From: Salinibacterium amurskyense | GTDB taxonomy: Bacteria > Actinomycetota > Actinomycetes > Actinomycetales > Microbacteriaceae | Assembly: GCF_002797685.1 (NCBI RefSeq) | Contig: NZ_PGFH01000003.1 | Span: 1 to 64,000 of the forward strand | Direction of reading: 5' to 3' | Length of the DNA: 64,000 bases | Shown: positions 26,121 through 34,574 of the stretch, in pieces | Layout: every line of letters begins with the position of its first letter | Numbering within the stretch: the first letter of the stretch is position 1 | Notes under the pieces: model-generated | Database searches by the model: none | What the model saw: only the letters and a program-made list of their open reading frames with translations | Told to the model about the DNA's origin: nothing | Translations under genes and position numbers: made by a program

Positions 26121-27326
26121 TTACACGGCAAGCAGGCGCGTCAGTTGTTCGCTCATGAGTTCGGATTCAATGAGGAAGCCATCGTGGCCGAACGGCGAGT
26201 GGATGACGTGCGGAACGTTGCCATCGAGGTTGCCGGGCAGGTGCTCGGCAATAATCTCTTGACCGGAGACCGGGAATAACCGGTCACTGTCGATGCCGAG
26301 TACGAGCGCGGGCATGGTCGCGCGGGCAAGTGCCTGCTGCACCGTTCCGCGACCGCGCGCCACGTCGTGCGAGCTCATGGCTTCGACAAGGGTGATGTAG
26401 CTGTTCGCATCAAAGCGGCGGGCGAACTTGTTGCCGTGAAAATCGAGGTAACTCTCTACCGCGTAGCGGCCGCCCTTGCCCCACGGGCTCACTTCGCTCT
26501 GCCACGTGCGCTCAAAACGGTCGTTGAGCTCATCGGAGGAGCGGTAATTGATGAGGGCCAATCGGCGGGCAAGGGCTAAACCGCGGTGGGGACCATCGCC
26601 ATCCGCTGCGTCGTAGTAGGCGCCGTCGGCAAAAGCGGGGTCGGTGCGAATCGACTCGACCTGCACCGAGTTGTGGGCGATCTGGTCGGCCGTCGATACG
26701 GGCGGCGCGGCCAGAATGGCGACCTTGGCGACACGCTCCGCATGCCCGACGGCCCACTCGAGGGCGTGCATGCCGCCCATCGAGCCACCGATCACGGCCG
26801 CCCAGCGGTCGATGCCGAGCGCATCGCTGAGCGCGACCTGCGCCGCGACTTGATCGCGGATGGTGACGAAGGGAAAGCGTGCGCCAAATTCAGCACCGTC
26901 GGGGGCGTGGGATGCCGGACCGGTGCTGCCTTGGCAGCCTCCCAAGATATTGGGGGCGACGACGAACCAGCGGTCGGTGTCGATGGCCTTGCCCGGCCCG
27001 ACGAGATCGTTCCACCATCCGCCCGTGGCATGACCAGCACCGGGAGCTCCGATGATGTGGCTGTCGCCGGTCAGCGCGTGAGCGACGAGGATCGCGTTCG
27101 AGGCATCATCGTTGAGCGTGCCGTGCGTTTCGTACGCAATGCGAGCCGAGGGCAGCCTTCCGCTGAACTCGAGCGGGAGGTCGGTGACCGTAACGAACTG
27201 GCGCTCGCCCGTGGGATCTCCCTCTCGCCAGGCACCCGTCGCCTGGGGCTTGCCGAGGAGCGAACGCACGTTTGCGTCAGTGATGAATGCCGAAGGAACA
27301 GTGTCTTCAGGTGTCTGCCAGTCCAT
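26121..27326 (-). CDS. metX: Homoserine O-acetyltransferase
   Basis: A 401-residue alpha/beta-hydrolase enzyme of methionine synthesis that acetylates homoserine with acetyl-CoA. Seen: AHALTGDSHIIG, the nucleophile motif GGSMGGMHALEW, GIDSDRLFP with the catalytic Asp and HSPFGHDGFLIE with the His. ATG 27326 follows GGGAGAG. MetY lies just upstream, so the product is used by the neighbouring enzyme. A hairpin and a heptamer repeat separate the two genes, so metX may also have its own promoter. MetX could use succinyl-CoA, but the neighbouring sulfhydrylase favours acetyl. Confidence 0.95.
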   Translation of the reverse strand: MDWQTPEDTVPSAFITDANVRSLLGKPQATGAWREGDPTGERQFVTVTDLPLEFSGRLPSARIAYETHGTLNDDASNAILVAHALTGDSHIIGAPGAGHATGGWWNDLVGPGKAIDTDRWFVVAPNILGGCQGSTGPASHAPDGAEFGARFPFVTIRDQVAAQVALSDALGIDRWAAVIGGSMGGMHALEWAVGHAERVAKVAILAAPPVSTADQIAHNSVQVESIRTDPAFADGAYYDAADGDGPHRGLALARRLALINYRSSDELNDRFERTWQSEVSPWGKGGRYAVESYLDFHGNKFARRFDANSYITLVEAMSSHDVARGRGTVQQALARATMPALVLGIDSDRLFPVSGQEIIAEHLPGNLDGNVPHVIHSPFGHDGFLIESELMSEQLTRLLAV

Positions 27327-27430
27327 GTCTCTCCCAGTATCGCGAACGAACCTGTACGGCACGAAATTATTACGCCGGAGCGGGAGAGCTATTCCGATGA
27401 ACGACGAGCAATTCCGGTGAAGGATGAGCG

Positions 27431-27458
27431 CGGATGTCGGATGCCGGATGCCGGATGC
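27431..27458. repeat. Four tandem copies of a CGGATGC heptamer
   Basis: CGGATGT followed by three CGGATGC units with no spacer, between metY and metX. The unit is the same heptamer (GGATGCC when shifted) that is common throughout the window. Confidence 0.9.
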
Positions 27459-27479
27459 CGACCAACTCCTTAACGCAGC

Positions 27480-27514
27480 GATGGCGGTGACCCCCGTGAG
27501 GAGTCACCGCCATC
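27480..27514 (-). terminator. Hairpin after metY
   Basis: Perfect 12-base inverted repeat GATGGCGGTGAC / GTCACCGCCATC with an 11-base loop, 28 bases after the metY stop. No T-run, so termination may be partial. Confidence 0.65.
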
Positions 27515-27542
27515 GTAAGCAGTCGCCGAGGTCGGTTGCGAC

Positions 27543-28862
27543 CTAGGCGCTCGCGCGGAGCTCTTCCGTCTTCGCGCGGGCGGCAGCGAAGCCAGCCTGG
27601 AGGTCAGCCTTGATGTCCTCGATGTTCTCGAGGCCCACCGAGAGGCGAACGAGCCCAGGGGTGACTCCAGCGGTCAACTGTTGCTCGGGGGAGAGCTGCG
27701 AGTGAGTGGTGGATGCCGGGTGAATGATGAGGCTGCGCACGTCACCGATGTTGGCAACGTGACTGAACAGCGAGACACCGTTCACGAAGGAGCGACCAGC
27801 GTCGACGCCACCCTTGAGCTCGAAGGAGAGAACTCCACCGACACCCTTGGGTGCGTACTTGTTGGCGCTGGAGTACCAGGGGCTCGAGGGGAGACCGGCG
27901 TAGTAGACGGTGTCGACATCCTCGTGAGCGTCGAGCCACTCAGCGATTGCTTGAGCGTTCTGAACGTGACGTTCAATGCGCAGGCTGAGGGTTTCGATGC
28001 CCTGAATGAGCGAGAACGCGCTGTCGGGGGAGATGGCGGCACCGAGGTCACGCAGCAGCTGCACGCGCGCCTTGATGATGTACGCAATGCCGTCGCCGAG
28101 TACTCCCGTGTAGCTCGCACCGTGGTACGAGGGGTCGGGCTCGGTGAGGCCGGGGAACTTGTCGACGTTCTTTGACCACTCGAATTTGCCGCCATCCACA
28201 ATGACGCCACCCAGAACGGTGCCGTGACCGCCCAAGAACTTCGTGGCCGAGTGCACCACGATGTCGGCGCCGTGCTCGAGCGGGCGAATGAGGTACGGGG
28301 TGGCGATGGTGTTATCGACGATCAGCGGAACTCCGCTGGCGTGAGCAACGTTAGCCACGAGCTCGATGTCGAGAACGTTGATGCGTGGGTTACCGATGGT
28401 CTCGGCGAACAGGAGCTTGGTGTTGGGGCGCACGGCGGCGGCCCACTCTGCAGCGTCATCCTGGTTCTCAACGAAGGTGGTTTCGATGCCGAGCTTCGCG
28501 AGCGTGTACTTGAAGAGGTTGTAGGTTCCGCCATAGACCGACGACGACGACACGATGTGGTCGCCTGCCTGAGCAATGTTGAGAACAGCAAACGTGGTGG
28601 CCGACTGGCCAGACGCGAGCAACAGTGCTGCGGTTCCGCCTTCGAGAGCGGCAACGCGCTGCTCGACGACATCCTGAGTGGGGTTCTGGATGCGGGTGTA
28701 AATGTTGCCGAATTCGGCGAGCGCGAAGAGGTTCTTCGCGTGATCCGCGTCGTTGAACACGTACGCGGTCGTCTTGTAGATCGGAGTGGCCCGCGAGTTG
28801 GTCGTGGGGTCAGGCTGCGCGCCCGAGTGGATCTGCTTGGTTTCAAAGTTCCAGTCGCTCAC
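27543..28862 (-). CDS. metY: O-acetylhomoserine/O-acetylserine sulfhydrylase
   Basis: A 439-residue PLP enzyme of the Cys/Met-metabolism family making homocysteine from O-acetylhomoserine and sulfide. Seen: [26 protein letters not shown] at the start, LASGQSA, the PLP-lysine motif [11 protein letters not shown] and the C-terminal [27 protein letters not shown] block. GTG 28862 is chosen because GAGGAGG lies just before it and homologues start at SDWNFET. It stands upstream of metX. I found no SAM-riboswitch core in the 101-base upstream gap. Confidence 0.95.
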   Translation of the reverse strand: MSDWNFETKQIHSGAQPDPTTNSRATPIYKTTAYVFNDADHAKNLFALAEFGNIYTRIQNPTQDVVEQRVAALEGGTAALLLASGQSATTFAVLNIAQAGDHIVSSSSVYGGTYNLFKYTLAKLGIETTFVENQDDAAEWAAAVRPNTKLLFAETIGNPRINVLDIELVANVAHASGVPLIVDNTIATPYLIRPLEHGADIVVHSATKFLGGHGTVLGGVIVDGGKFEWSKNVDKFPGLTEPDPSYHGASYTGVLGDGIAYIIKARVQLLRDLGAAISPDSAFSLIQGIETLSLRIERHVQNAQAIAEWLDAHEDVDTVYYAGLPSSPWYSSANKYAPKGVGGVLSFELKGGVDAGRSFVNGVSLFSHVANIGDVRSLIIHPASTTHSQLSPEQQLTAGVTPGLVRLSVGLENIEDIKADLQAGFAAARAKTEELRASA

Positions 28863-28963
28863 GGCGGCCTCCTCGTATCTCTGGGTGGGTCGGGACATCC
28901 GCCACACTGTGAGCCTAAGGAGCCCCTGTGGGGCGGTCAATCACTCGTGAAATATGTCGTAAC

Positions 28964-30058
28964 TCAACGTTTTTGGGTAGACAGATCGGTCTCTTTGGGT
29001 AAGGGAACAAAGACCCAGTTGGGTTTTGGCTCGATAAGAGGGCGGAAGATCTTCTTCACGATCGGCATCGAAAGAACGAGGGCGATACCGATGGAGCCGA
29101 GGATCATGCTCACGAGCCACATGGCCGAGGCCCGCTCATCCAGCAGCAGTCCGCTCTCGCGCAGCGGGTAAAGAACGAAGCTGTGCAGCAGGTAGACGTA
29201 CATAGTGGCTTGGCCGGCATCCGTTACCCAGGTGTGGCGGCGGGGCACGAGAGCGAAGAAGGCGGCGCTGAGAATGACGGCGAGCACAATGAGGCCCAGC
29301 CGCACTCCACCCGCCCACCACTGGTCTTCGCCGAGCCCGTGATAGGAGGCGTCATAGAAGAACCAGAAGCGCAGATCGATGGTGCGCCAGAGCTCGATGT
29401 TGCCGAGAATGACCGCCATGAAGCCCGCGAAGACCGTGACCGCGAGCGCCCGCAGTAGTACGACGAGGCGCTCTGCGACGTTCCAGCGATCCATGAGGCC
29501 CCACTCGCGCAGTTTCCAGCCGAGCACGAAGAACGGGAGGATGCCGATGGCACGAGAGAGCGAGAACGTGCTGTCGACGTTGTCGAGATACCCGACACCG
29601 ATTGACGCGATCACCGCCCAGAGCAGCGGCCAGCGCACTTGGGAGAGGTACGGCAAGATGAGGCGGAAAATGCCGAGCGCAAGCAAGAACCAGAGAGTCC
29701 AGCTCGGAGTAGAGGGGTTGAGGTCTGTTTTGCCTTCTACCAAGAACTTCACAAGAGTCCAGATGGTCTCCATGATGAAGTACGGCACGATGATGTCGGT
29801 GATGACCCGACGCATCTGAAGCGCGGTCGGGGCGCCGGGCTTCGAGAAATAGCCACTGATGATCGCGAACGCGGGCATGTGGAACGCGTAGATGAAGAGA
29901 TACAGCGCGAGTGCGTAATTGGAGTCATACGTCATCCGCTGAATGCCGTGGCCGATCACGACCAGAGTGACCGCAAGAAAGCGTGCGTTATCCCAGTGCG
30001 GCATGCGCACCTTGGCGGTGCGAGCAGGCTGGGGCGTAGTGAGAGAAGCTCCGGTCAT
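28964..30058 (-). CDS. Acyltransferase family membrane protein (acyltransferase 3)
   Basis: A 364-residue integral membrane protein with about ten helices and the acyltransferase-3 hallmark: RMPHWDNARFLAVTLVVIGHGIQ near the start (the conserved His in IGH) and FAFHMPAFAIISGYF-type stretch (about 55-72). Such proteins O-acetylate envelope sugars such as polysaccharide or lipid-linked glycans; the target is unknown here. ATG 30058 is preceded by TACACT at 7 bases, so the message is probably leaderless. The gap to the divergent SDR gene is only 32 bases. Confidence 0.85.
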   Translation of the reverse strand: MTGASLTTPQPARTAKVRMPHWDNARFLAVTLVVIGHGIQRMTYDSNYALALYLFIYAFHMPAFAIISGYFSKPGAPTALQMRRVITDIIVPYFIMETIWTLVKFLVEGKTDLNPSTPSWTLWFLLALGIFRLILPYLSQVRWPLLWAVIASIGVGYLDNVDSTFSLSRAIGILPFFVLGWKLREWGLMDRWNVAERLVVLLRALAVTVFAGFMAVILGNIELWRTIDLRFWFFYDASYHGLGEDQWWAGGVRLGLIVLAVILSAAFFALVPRRHTWVTDAGQATMYVYLLHSFVLYPLRESGLLLDERASAMWLVSMILGSIGIALVLSMPIVKKIFRPLIEPKPNWVFVPLPKETDLSTQKR

Positions 30059-30065
30059 TCGTCGA

Positions 30066-30084
30066 AGTGTAATACCGCTACTTT
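30066..30084. promoter_or_regulatory. Back-to-back -10 elements of acyltransferase and SDR genes
   Basis: TACACT on the minus strand (30066-30071) ends 7 bases before ATG 30058; TACTTT on the plus strand (30079-30084) ends 6 bases before ATG 30091. Only 7 bases lie between the two elements, so the polymerases would compete. Each upstream element must lie in the other gene. Confidence 0.5.
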
Positions 30085-30090
30085 GGAAGA

Positions 30091-30864
30091 ATGGTGAATC
30101 GGCGAGTAGTAGTTACAGGAGCAAGTTCAGGCATCGGCGAAGCGACCGCGCGACGGTTCGCGAAACATGGCTGGCAGGTGGTGGCTGTAGCGCGTCGCGC
30201 TGATCGACTTGCCGCTCTCGCCGCCGACACCGGCATCGAAACCTTCGTTGCCGATGTGACGAAACAGGATGATGTCGAAGCGCTCGCCGCTTTCTTGCGT
30301 GAGCTCGGCCCCATCCACGCTCTCATCAATAACGCGGGTGGTGCGCTCGGCGTCGCTAGCGTAGAAGAGAGCGATGCGGATGACTGGCTGCGGATGTTCG
30401 ACGTGAACGTTGTCGGCACCAAGCGCGTCACGAGCGCCCTGCTGCCGCTGCTGCGCGAAGGGATCGTGGAGGGTGACACGGCGAGCATCCTCATGGTCAC
30501 CTCCATTGCGGCTTCCGTGCCTTATGAGGGCGGCAGCGGCTACAACGCCGCCAAGTTTGCTCAGCACGCGCTCACGGCTGTGCTTCGCCTTGAGCTTGCG
30601 GGGGAGCCGATCCGGGTGATCGAGGTTGCGCCCGGCATGGTGAAGACCGAAGAATTCGCTCTCGTTCGATTTGGCGGTGATGCGGCCAAGGCTGACACCG
30701 TTTACGAGAATGTGCCTGACCCGCTCGTCGCCGAGGACATCGCGGAGACGATTGTGCACGCGATTGAGCTGCCGCCCTTCGTGAACCTTGACCTCGTGAC
30801 GGTGAAGCCTGTTGCCCAGGCCGCACCGCACAAGATGATCAGAGGCGAACTCAAGCCGCGCTAG
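30091..30864 (+). CDS. SDR family oxidoreductase
   Basis: A 257-residue short-chain dehydrogenase/reductase. Seen: the NADP site TGASSGIG (about 9-16), the structural NNAGG (about 80-84) and the active site S (SIAAS) with YNAAK (about 153-157). It resembles the YdfG group, which reduces 3-hydroxy acids and aldehydes, but the substrate cannot be read from sequence. ATG 30091 lies 6 bases after TACTTT. Its stop overlaps the convergent MFS stop by 4 bases. Confidence 0.88.
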   Translation: MVNRRVVVTGASSGIGEATARRFAKHGWQVVAVARRADRLAALAADTGIETFVADVTKQDDVEALAAFLRELGPIHALINNAGGALGVASVEESDADDWLRMFDVNVVGTKRVTSALLPLLREGIVEGDTASILMVTSIAASVPYEGGSGYNAAKFAQHALTAVLRLELAGEPIRVIEVAPGMVKTEEFALVRFGGDAAKADTVYENVPDPLVAEDIAETIVHAIELPPFVNLDLVTVKPVAQAAPHKMIRGELKPR

Positions 30865-32384
30865 TCGGCGACGGTAGCTTCGTTGCTCGCTTCGTTGCTC
30901 GCTTCGTCGCTCGTTTCGTCGCTCGTTTCGGTCGGTTGGAGCTCCTCGAAGTCGTCTACGACATCCGCAAACGCGAGCTTGGGTACCAAGAACAACAGCA
31001 CGGCCGCGACGAGAGCGCCAGCACCGCAGATCGTGAAGACCGTCAGGTAGCCGAACAGACTCGACGCGGTTTCGGTGACCGCGGAGGCAGCACCGGCGAG
31101 CAGCACGATGGCGAAGATCGCCGAGGCGAAGGAGCCACCGATCGTCTTCGTGGTGTTGGTCAGCGCCGTGGCGATGCCGGTCTGGCCGCGCGGGGCAGCC
31201 GCAGCCGCAGCGGCGGGGAGCGCGCCAACGAGGGCACCCGAGCCGAGGCCCGCAATGCTCATGTTGAGGAAGACGCTCAACACCGTGGTGTGGAACGGTA
31301 AGAACATCAGATAGCCAGCGGCGACGAAGAAGGTGGCCACGATCAGTGCCACGCGGGGGCTCTTCCACTTCGACAGAATCGGGAAGAGAAGCGCTCCGAC
31401 GATCATCGAGACAAGGTAGGCGCCGATGATGTACGAAATCTCATCGGATTCCATGCCGAGGCCGTACCCGTTGATGGGGTCGGTGCCGGCGAAGGTCGCG
31501 AGCGGTGCCTGGGCGCCAAGCAGGCTGATACCGACGAGGCCCGCCGTGAGTTGGATGGGCCACATGCTCGGGTCGCGCAGCATCCGAAGATCGATCGCGG
31601 GGTCTTTCTGGCGCAGCTCGTAACGGCCCCACGGAATGAAGGTCGCAACTCCAGCGAGCATGACGAGGTAGACCCACCAGGCGCCGGGCCCGTTGATGCG
31701 CAAGAACGTCAGACCCGAGGTGATCAGCAGCAGGCCGATCGTGAGGAGCACGAAGCCCCAGAAGTCGAGCGTGCGGCCGGGCAGCGGTTTTGATTCGGGT
31801 ACTCCGAACAGGATGACGAAGAAGACGATTGTCACGGCAATCGCGGGGATCATCAGAGTTTGTTGAACGTTCTCGCCGAAGGCTTTGAAAATGCGGCCGC
31901 CACCGAGGGCACCCATGATGGCGCCGGCTTCGAGAGCAACGACGAGGAATCCCGCAGCGCGGCGGGTTTGCGACGCGCCCATGCCCGTTGTGCGTCCGCG
32001 GTCAAAGATCAGCGCGACCTCTAGCGGGAGCCAGACAACGTAGAAGCCCTGCAGGGCCCACGCAATGAGGAAGCTCGTGAAGTCACCCGTGAATGCAAGC
32101 CACCAGGTGGCGCCCGCGGTCAGAACGGTCGAGATCAGCAGAATGCGTTTGTGGCCGTGCATGTCGCCGAGCTTCGCCAAAATCGGCACCACGATGGCGC
32201 TCAGTAGTAGCTGGGCGGCCTCAAACCAGTTGAAGTCAGCATCGCGGATGCCCAAATGCTGCACTAGATCGGGAATGAGGGGGATGTAATACCCCTGCAA
32301 GATTCCGCTCACTAGCTCGACAAAGAAGAGGTAGCCGATGAGGCCCACGGTGATAGCACCGGACTTGCCGCGCAGGAATGACAT
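30861..32384 (-). CDS. MFS transporter, drug/metabolite exporter type
   Basis: A 507-residue major facilitator protein with about 12-14 membrane helices. Seen: GDMHGHKRILLIS loop between helices 2 and 3 (the MFS motif A position) and a second GKxKSPR-like loop (LSKWKSPRVAL). The C-terminal tail (about 478-507) is a repeat of TSDE/ASNE units written by a 12-base DNA repeat. ATG 32384 follows TAGCAT by 6 bases, so the message is probably leaderless. The substrate is unknown; antibiotic export is only a family-level guess. Confidence 0.85.
   Translation of the reverse strand: MSFLRGKSGAITVGLIGYLFFVELVSGILQGYYIPLIPDLVQHLGIRDADFNWFEAAQLLLSAIVVPILAKLGDMHGHKRILLISTVLTAGATWWLAFTGDFTSFLIAWALQGFYVVWLPLEVALIFDRGRTTGMGASQTRRAAGFLVVALEAGAIMGALGGGRIFKAFGENVQQTLMIPAIAVTIVFFVILFGVPESKPLPGRTLDFWGFVLLTIGLLLITSGLTFLRINGPGAWWVYLVMLAGVATFIPWGRYELRQKDPAIDLRMLRDPSMWPIQLTAGLVGISLLGAQAPLATFAGTDPINGYGLGMESDEISYIIGAYLVSMIVGALLFPILSKWKSPRVALIVATFFVAAGYLMFLPFHTTVLSVFLNMSIAGLGSGALVGALPAAAAAAAPRGQTGIATALTNTTKTIGGSFASAIFAIVLLAGAASAVTETASSLFGYLTVFTICGAGALVAAVLLFLVPKLAFADVVDDFEELQPTETSDETSDEASNEASNEATVAD
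30880..30935. repeat. 12-base tandem repeat in MFS tail
   Basis: Four or more copies of a CGTTGCTCGCTT / CGTCGCTCGTTT unit, coding on the minus strand for Ser-Asx-Glu-containing tetrapeptides. Copies differ at a few bases. Confidence 0.75.
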
Positions 32385-32390
32385 GAACGG

Positions 32391-32396
32391 ATGCTA
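32391..32396 (-). promoter_or_regulatory. -10 element for MFS transporter gene
   Basis: TAGCAT on the minus strand ends 6 bases before ATG 32384, consistent with a leaderless message. Confidence 0.45.
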
Positions 32397-32416
32397 TCGG
32401 TAGACAGGGCGCGCAT

Positions 32417-32422
32417 TAGCGT
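32417..32422 (+). promoter_or_regulatory. -10 element for leaderless ung
   Basis: TAGCGT ends 6 bases before ATG 32429. The divergent MFS -10 lies 20 bases away. Confidence 0.5.
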
Positions 32423-32428
32423 AGTGAC

Positions 32429-33109
32429 ATGGACTTGAGCAGTGTCGACCCCGGGTGGTCTCGCGCACTACACCCGTTAGGGGCACAACTGGATGCTGTT
32501 CAGGCATTTCTTGACGCCGAGACCGTCGCCGGCCACGACTGGCTCCCCGAACCGGATGCCGTACTGCGGGCTTTCGAAGCGCCCCTTGATGACGTGCGAG
32601 TCCTCATCGTCGGCCAAGACCCGTATCCGACGCCGGGGCACGCCGTGGGGCTCGCATTCTCGGCCGACCGAGCGGTGCGACCGCTACCGCGGAGCCTCGC
32701 CAACATTTACAAGGAACTGCACGACGACCTCGGCATCCCGCCCGCTGCGCACCCCGATTTGAGTGCGTGGCAACGCCAAGGCGTGCTGCTGCTCAACAGG
32801 GTGCTGACGGTGCAGTCAGGGGAGACCGGCTCCCATCGTCGACACGGCTGGGAAGAGGTGACGGCTCACGCGATTCGGGTGCTCGCGGCGAGGCCGCAGC
32901 CACTTGTTGCGGTGCTGTGGGGCAAGGATGCGGCATCCGTCGCGCCACTGCTCGGGGATACGCCGGCGATTGTGAGTGCTCACCCGAGCCCGCTCTCTGC
33001 CCGCCGCGGGTTCTTCGGTTCGAAGCCGTTTAGTCGAGTGAACGCGGCGCTTCAGGCTCAGGGCGCTGAGCCCATCGACTGGCGAATCGACGCGTCACCA
33101 GCCCCATAA
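32429..33109 (+). CDS. ung: Uracil-DNA glycosylase
   Basis: A 226-residue family-1 uracil-DNA glycosylase, which removes uracil from DNA. Seen: the catalytic loop [11 protein letters not shown] (62-72) with its Asp, LLLNRVLTV (about 116-124), and the C-terminal [13 protein letters not shown] with the catalytic His. Length is normal. The ATG at 32429 lies 6 bases after TAGCGT, so the message is probably leaderless. A weak terminator follows. Confidence 0.96.
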   Translation: MDLSSVDPGWSRALHPLGAQLDAVQAFLDAETVAGHDWLPEPDAVLRAFEAPLDDVRVLIVGQDPYPTPGHAVGLAFSADRAVRPLPRSLANIYKELHDDLGIPPAAHPDLSAWQRQGVLLLNRVLTVQSGETGSHRRHGWEEVTAHAIRVLAARPQPLVAVLWGKDAASVAPLLGDTPAIVSAHPSPLSARRGFFGSKPFSRVNAALQAQGAEPIDWRIDASPAP

Positions 33110-33116
33110 AATAAGA

Positions 33117-33140
33117 GTCTCGTCACCCTCGGGGCGAGAC
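33117..33140 (+). terminator. Weak terminator after ung
   Basis: GTCTCG (33117-33122) pairs with CGAGAC (33135-33140), followed by AGTTTTC. Confidence 0.5.
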
Positions 33141-33186
33141 AGTTTTCACCACTTACCTTCTTTGTCACGACACCTCGGGAGCAGCC

Positions 33187-33693
33187 ATGGCACACCACTT
33201 CAGAGACGCCATCGCAGCGGATGATGTGGCGCTCGCCGAAATCTACGGCCACTACGTGAGTACGACTGTCGTCACCTTCGACATCGTTGAGGTCACCCCC
33301 GAGATCATGACCGCCAAGCGGGTCGCCGTGGAAGAGTCGGGACTGCCGTTCATCGTTGCGGTCGACGACACCGAGCGCGTGCTCGGCTATGCCGCCATGT
33401 TCCCGTGGCGCCCCAAAGCTGCCTACAAGCACACCGTCGAAGGGTCGATTTATCTGTCTCCCGCTGCCACCGGTCAGGGCGTGGGCGGCGCTCTGCTCAC
33501 CGAACTGCTCGATCGCGGACGGCAGATCGGCATCCGCGAAATCATTGCCGTGATCTCGGATGAGGGCACCGAGGCTTCCGTGCATCTTCACCAGAAGCTG
33601 GGCTTCGAATCCATTGGGCACCTCAAGCGTGTCGGTTTCAAGTTCGACCGTTGGGTCGGCACGTACCTGCTGCAGAAGTCGCTCGACGCGTAG
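33187..33693 (+). CDS. GNAT family N-acetyltransferase, phosphinothricin-acetyltransferase-like
   Basis: A 168-residue GCN5-type acetyltransferase. The motifs follow the phosphinothricin/methionine-sulfone acetyltransferase group: IYGHYVSTTVVTFDIVE (about 19-35), SGLPFIVAV, GYAAMFPWRPKAAYKHTVEGSIYL and the acetyl-CoA loop TGQGVGGALL (about 95-104), then GFKFDRW near the end. Members acetylate amino-acid-like amines; the natural substrate here is unknown and resistance should not be assumed. ATG 33187 has a CGGGAG ribosome site. A clean terminator follows. Confidence 0.87.
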   Translation: MAHHFRDAIAADDVALAEIYGHYVSTTVVTFDIVEVTPEIMTAKRVAVEESGLPFIVAVDDTERVLGYAAMFPWRPKAAYKHTVEGSIYLSPAATGQGVGGALLTELLDRGRQIGIREIIAVISDEGTEASVHLHQKLGFESIGHLKRVGFKFDRWVGTYLLQKSLDA

Positions 33694-33730
33694 CTCTTCG
33701 CCCACGAACCACGACGTCATAAACGCACGA

Positions 33731-33764
33731 ATGCCCGGCCTCCCGCGAGGGGAGAGCCGGGCAT
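33731..33764. terminator. Terminator between GNAT gene and ABC operon
   Basis: ATGCCCGGC-CTCCC-GCGA-GGGGAG-A-GCCGGGCAT: two stacked stems with a 4-base loop, between convergent genes. Confidence 0.75.
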
Positions 33765-33803
33765 CCGCAGCTCTGGGTTCGTCTGGGGGCCGCAGCCTTC
33801 TGA

Positions 33804-34574
33804 CTAGGCTGCGTTACGTGGAGTCGCTCGCCGCAGCAGCGTGAACCCGGCCACGGCGCTGATCGCGGTGAGCACGAGGCTCCAGGCGGCGACGCCGAGC
33901 ACGCCGAGGTCGACCAACGTGGCGCCCACTGCCGACCAAGAATCGGTGAAGGTCGCCAGCGCGATCAAGCCCACGAGCAGCGCCGCAACGACAATGAAGA
34001 ACATCGTCACGCCGGTTGCCTTCCATCGCACCCAGACTGCGGCAATCGCTGATCCGAAGAAGAGGAAGAACAGGAACGCCACGAGTTGCACGAAAATGCG
34101 TTCCGCGATGCCCGCCCCGAAGTAGACGGGCGCAAAAATGGTGACACCCATTCCCCAACCGTCAGTCATCGTTTCGGCGGCTGAGATCAGCGTGAGCCCC
34201 GCGGTGTAGATCACGGCTAGCACCACGAAAGCAAGAGCGCTGCCGAGGTAGTAGTCGCGGCGGGTAACGCCGTAGCCGAGTGCGAACGGGAACGTAATGC
34301 TGATCGCCTGGATCGCCACGACCATCATGTAGATGTAGATGAAGAAGCTCGACCCGGAGAACTGGGTACCTTCTAGTGCGCCAGCGCGGTCGGCAGGATC
34401 GATCGCCGAGTAGATCAGCCACCAGATGGTGAGCATGCCCACAAAAATCACGCCGAGAATGATCCACGGCAAGCCGAGGGTCGTCCACGGGTTGGCGAAG
34501 TGCAGCTTGGCCACACTCGTGATGCGCTTTATCGGGCTTGCCGGATGGGCGAGAGCCGTTGTTGTGGTGGTCAT
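33804..34574 (-). CDS. ABC transporter permease-like membrane protein
   Basis: A 256-residue protein with six hydrophobic helices (around 35-60, 80-105, 115-135, 155-180, 190-210 and 220-245) and no recognised enzyme motif. It is the third gene of a GntR-ATPase-membrane operon and overlaps the ATPase stop by 4 bases (ATGA), so it is most likely the membrane part of that ABC system. Systems of this YtrA-linked type are often bacitracin- or stress-related exporters, but the substrate is unknown. Confidence 0.8.
   Translation of the reverse strand: MTTTTTALAHPASPIKRITSVAKLHFANPWTTLGLPWIILGVIFVGMLTIWWLIYSAIDPADRAGALEGTQFSGSSFFIYIYMMVVAIQAISITFPFALGYGVTRRDYYLGSALAFVVLAVIYTAGLTLISAAETMTDGWGMGVTIFAPVYFGAGIAERIFVQLVAFLFFLFFGSAIAAVWVRWKATGVTMFFIVVAALLVGLIALATFTDSWSAVGATLVDLGVLGVAAWSLVLTAISAVAGFTLLRRATPRNAA

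Noticed and set aside
28863-28963. SAM-responsive riboswitch before metY
   Set aside because: The 101-base gap lacks the conserved GGCAACC-like or GATGAG-type cores.
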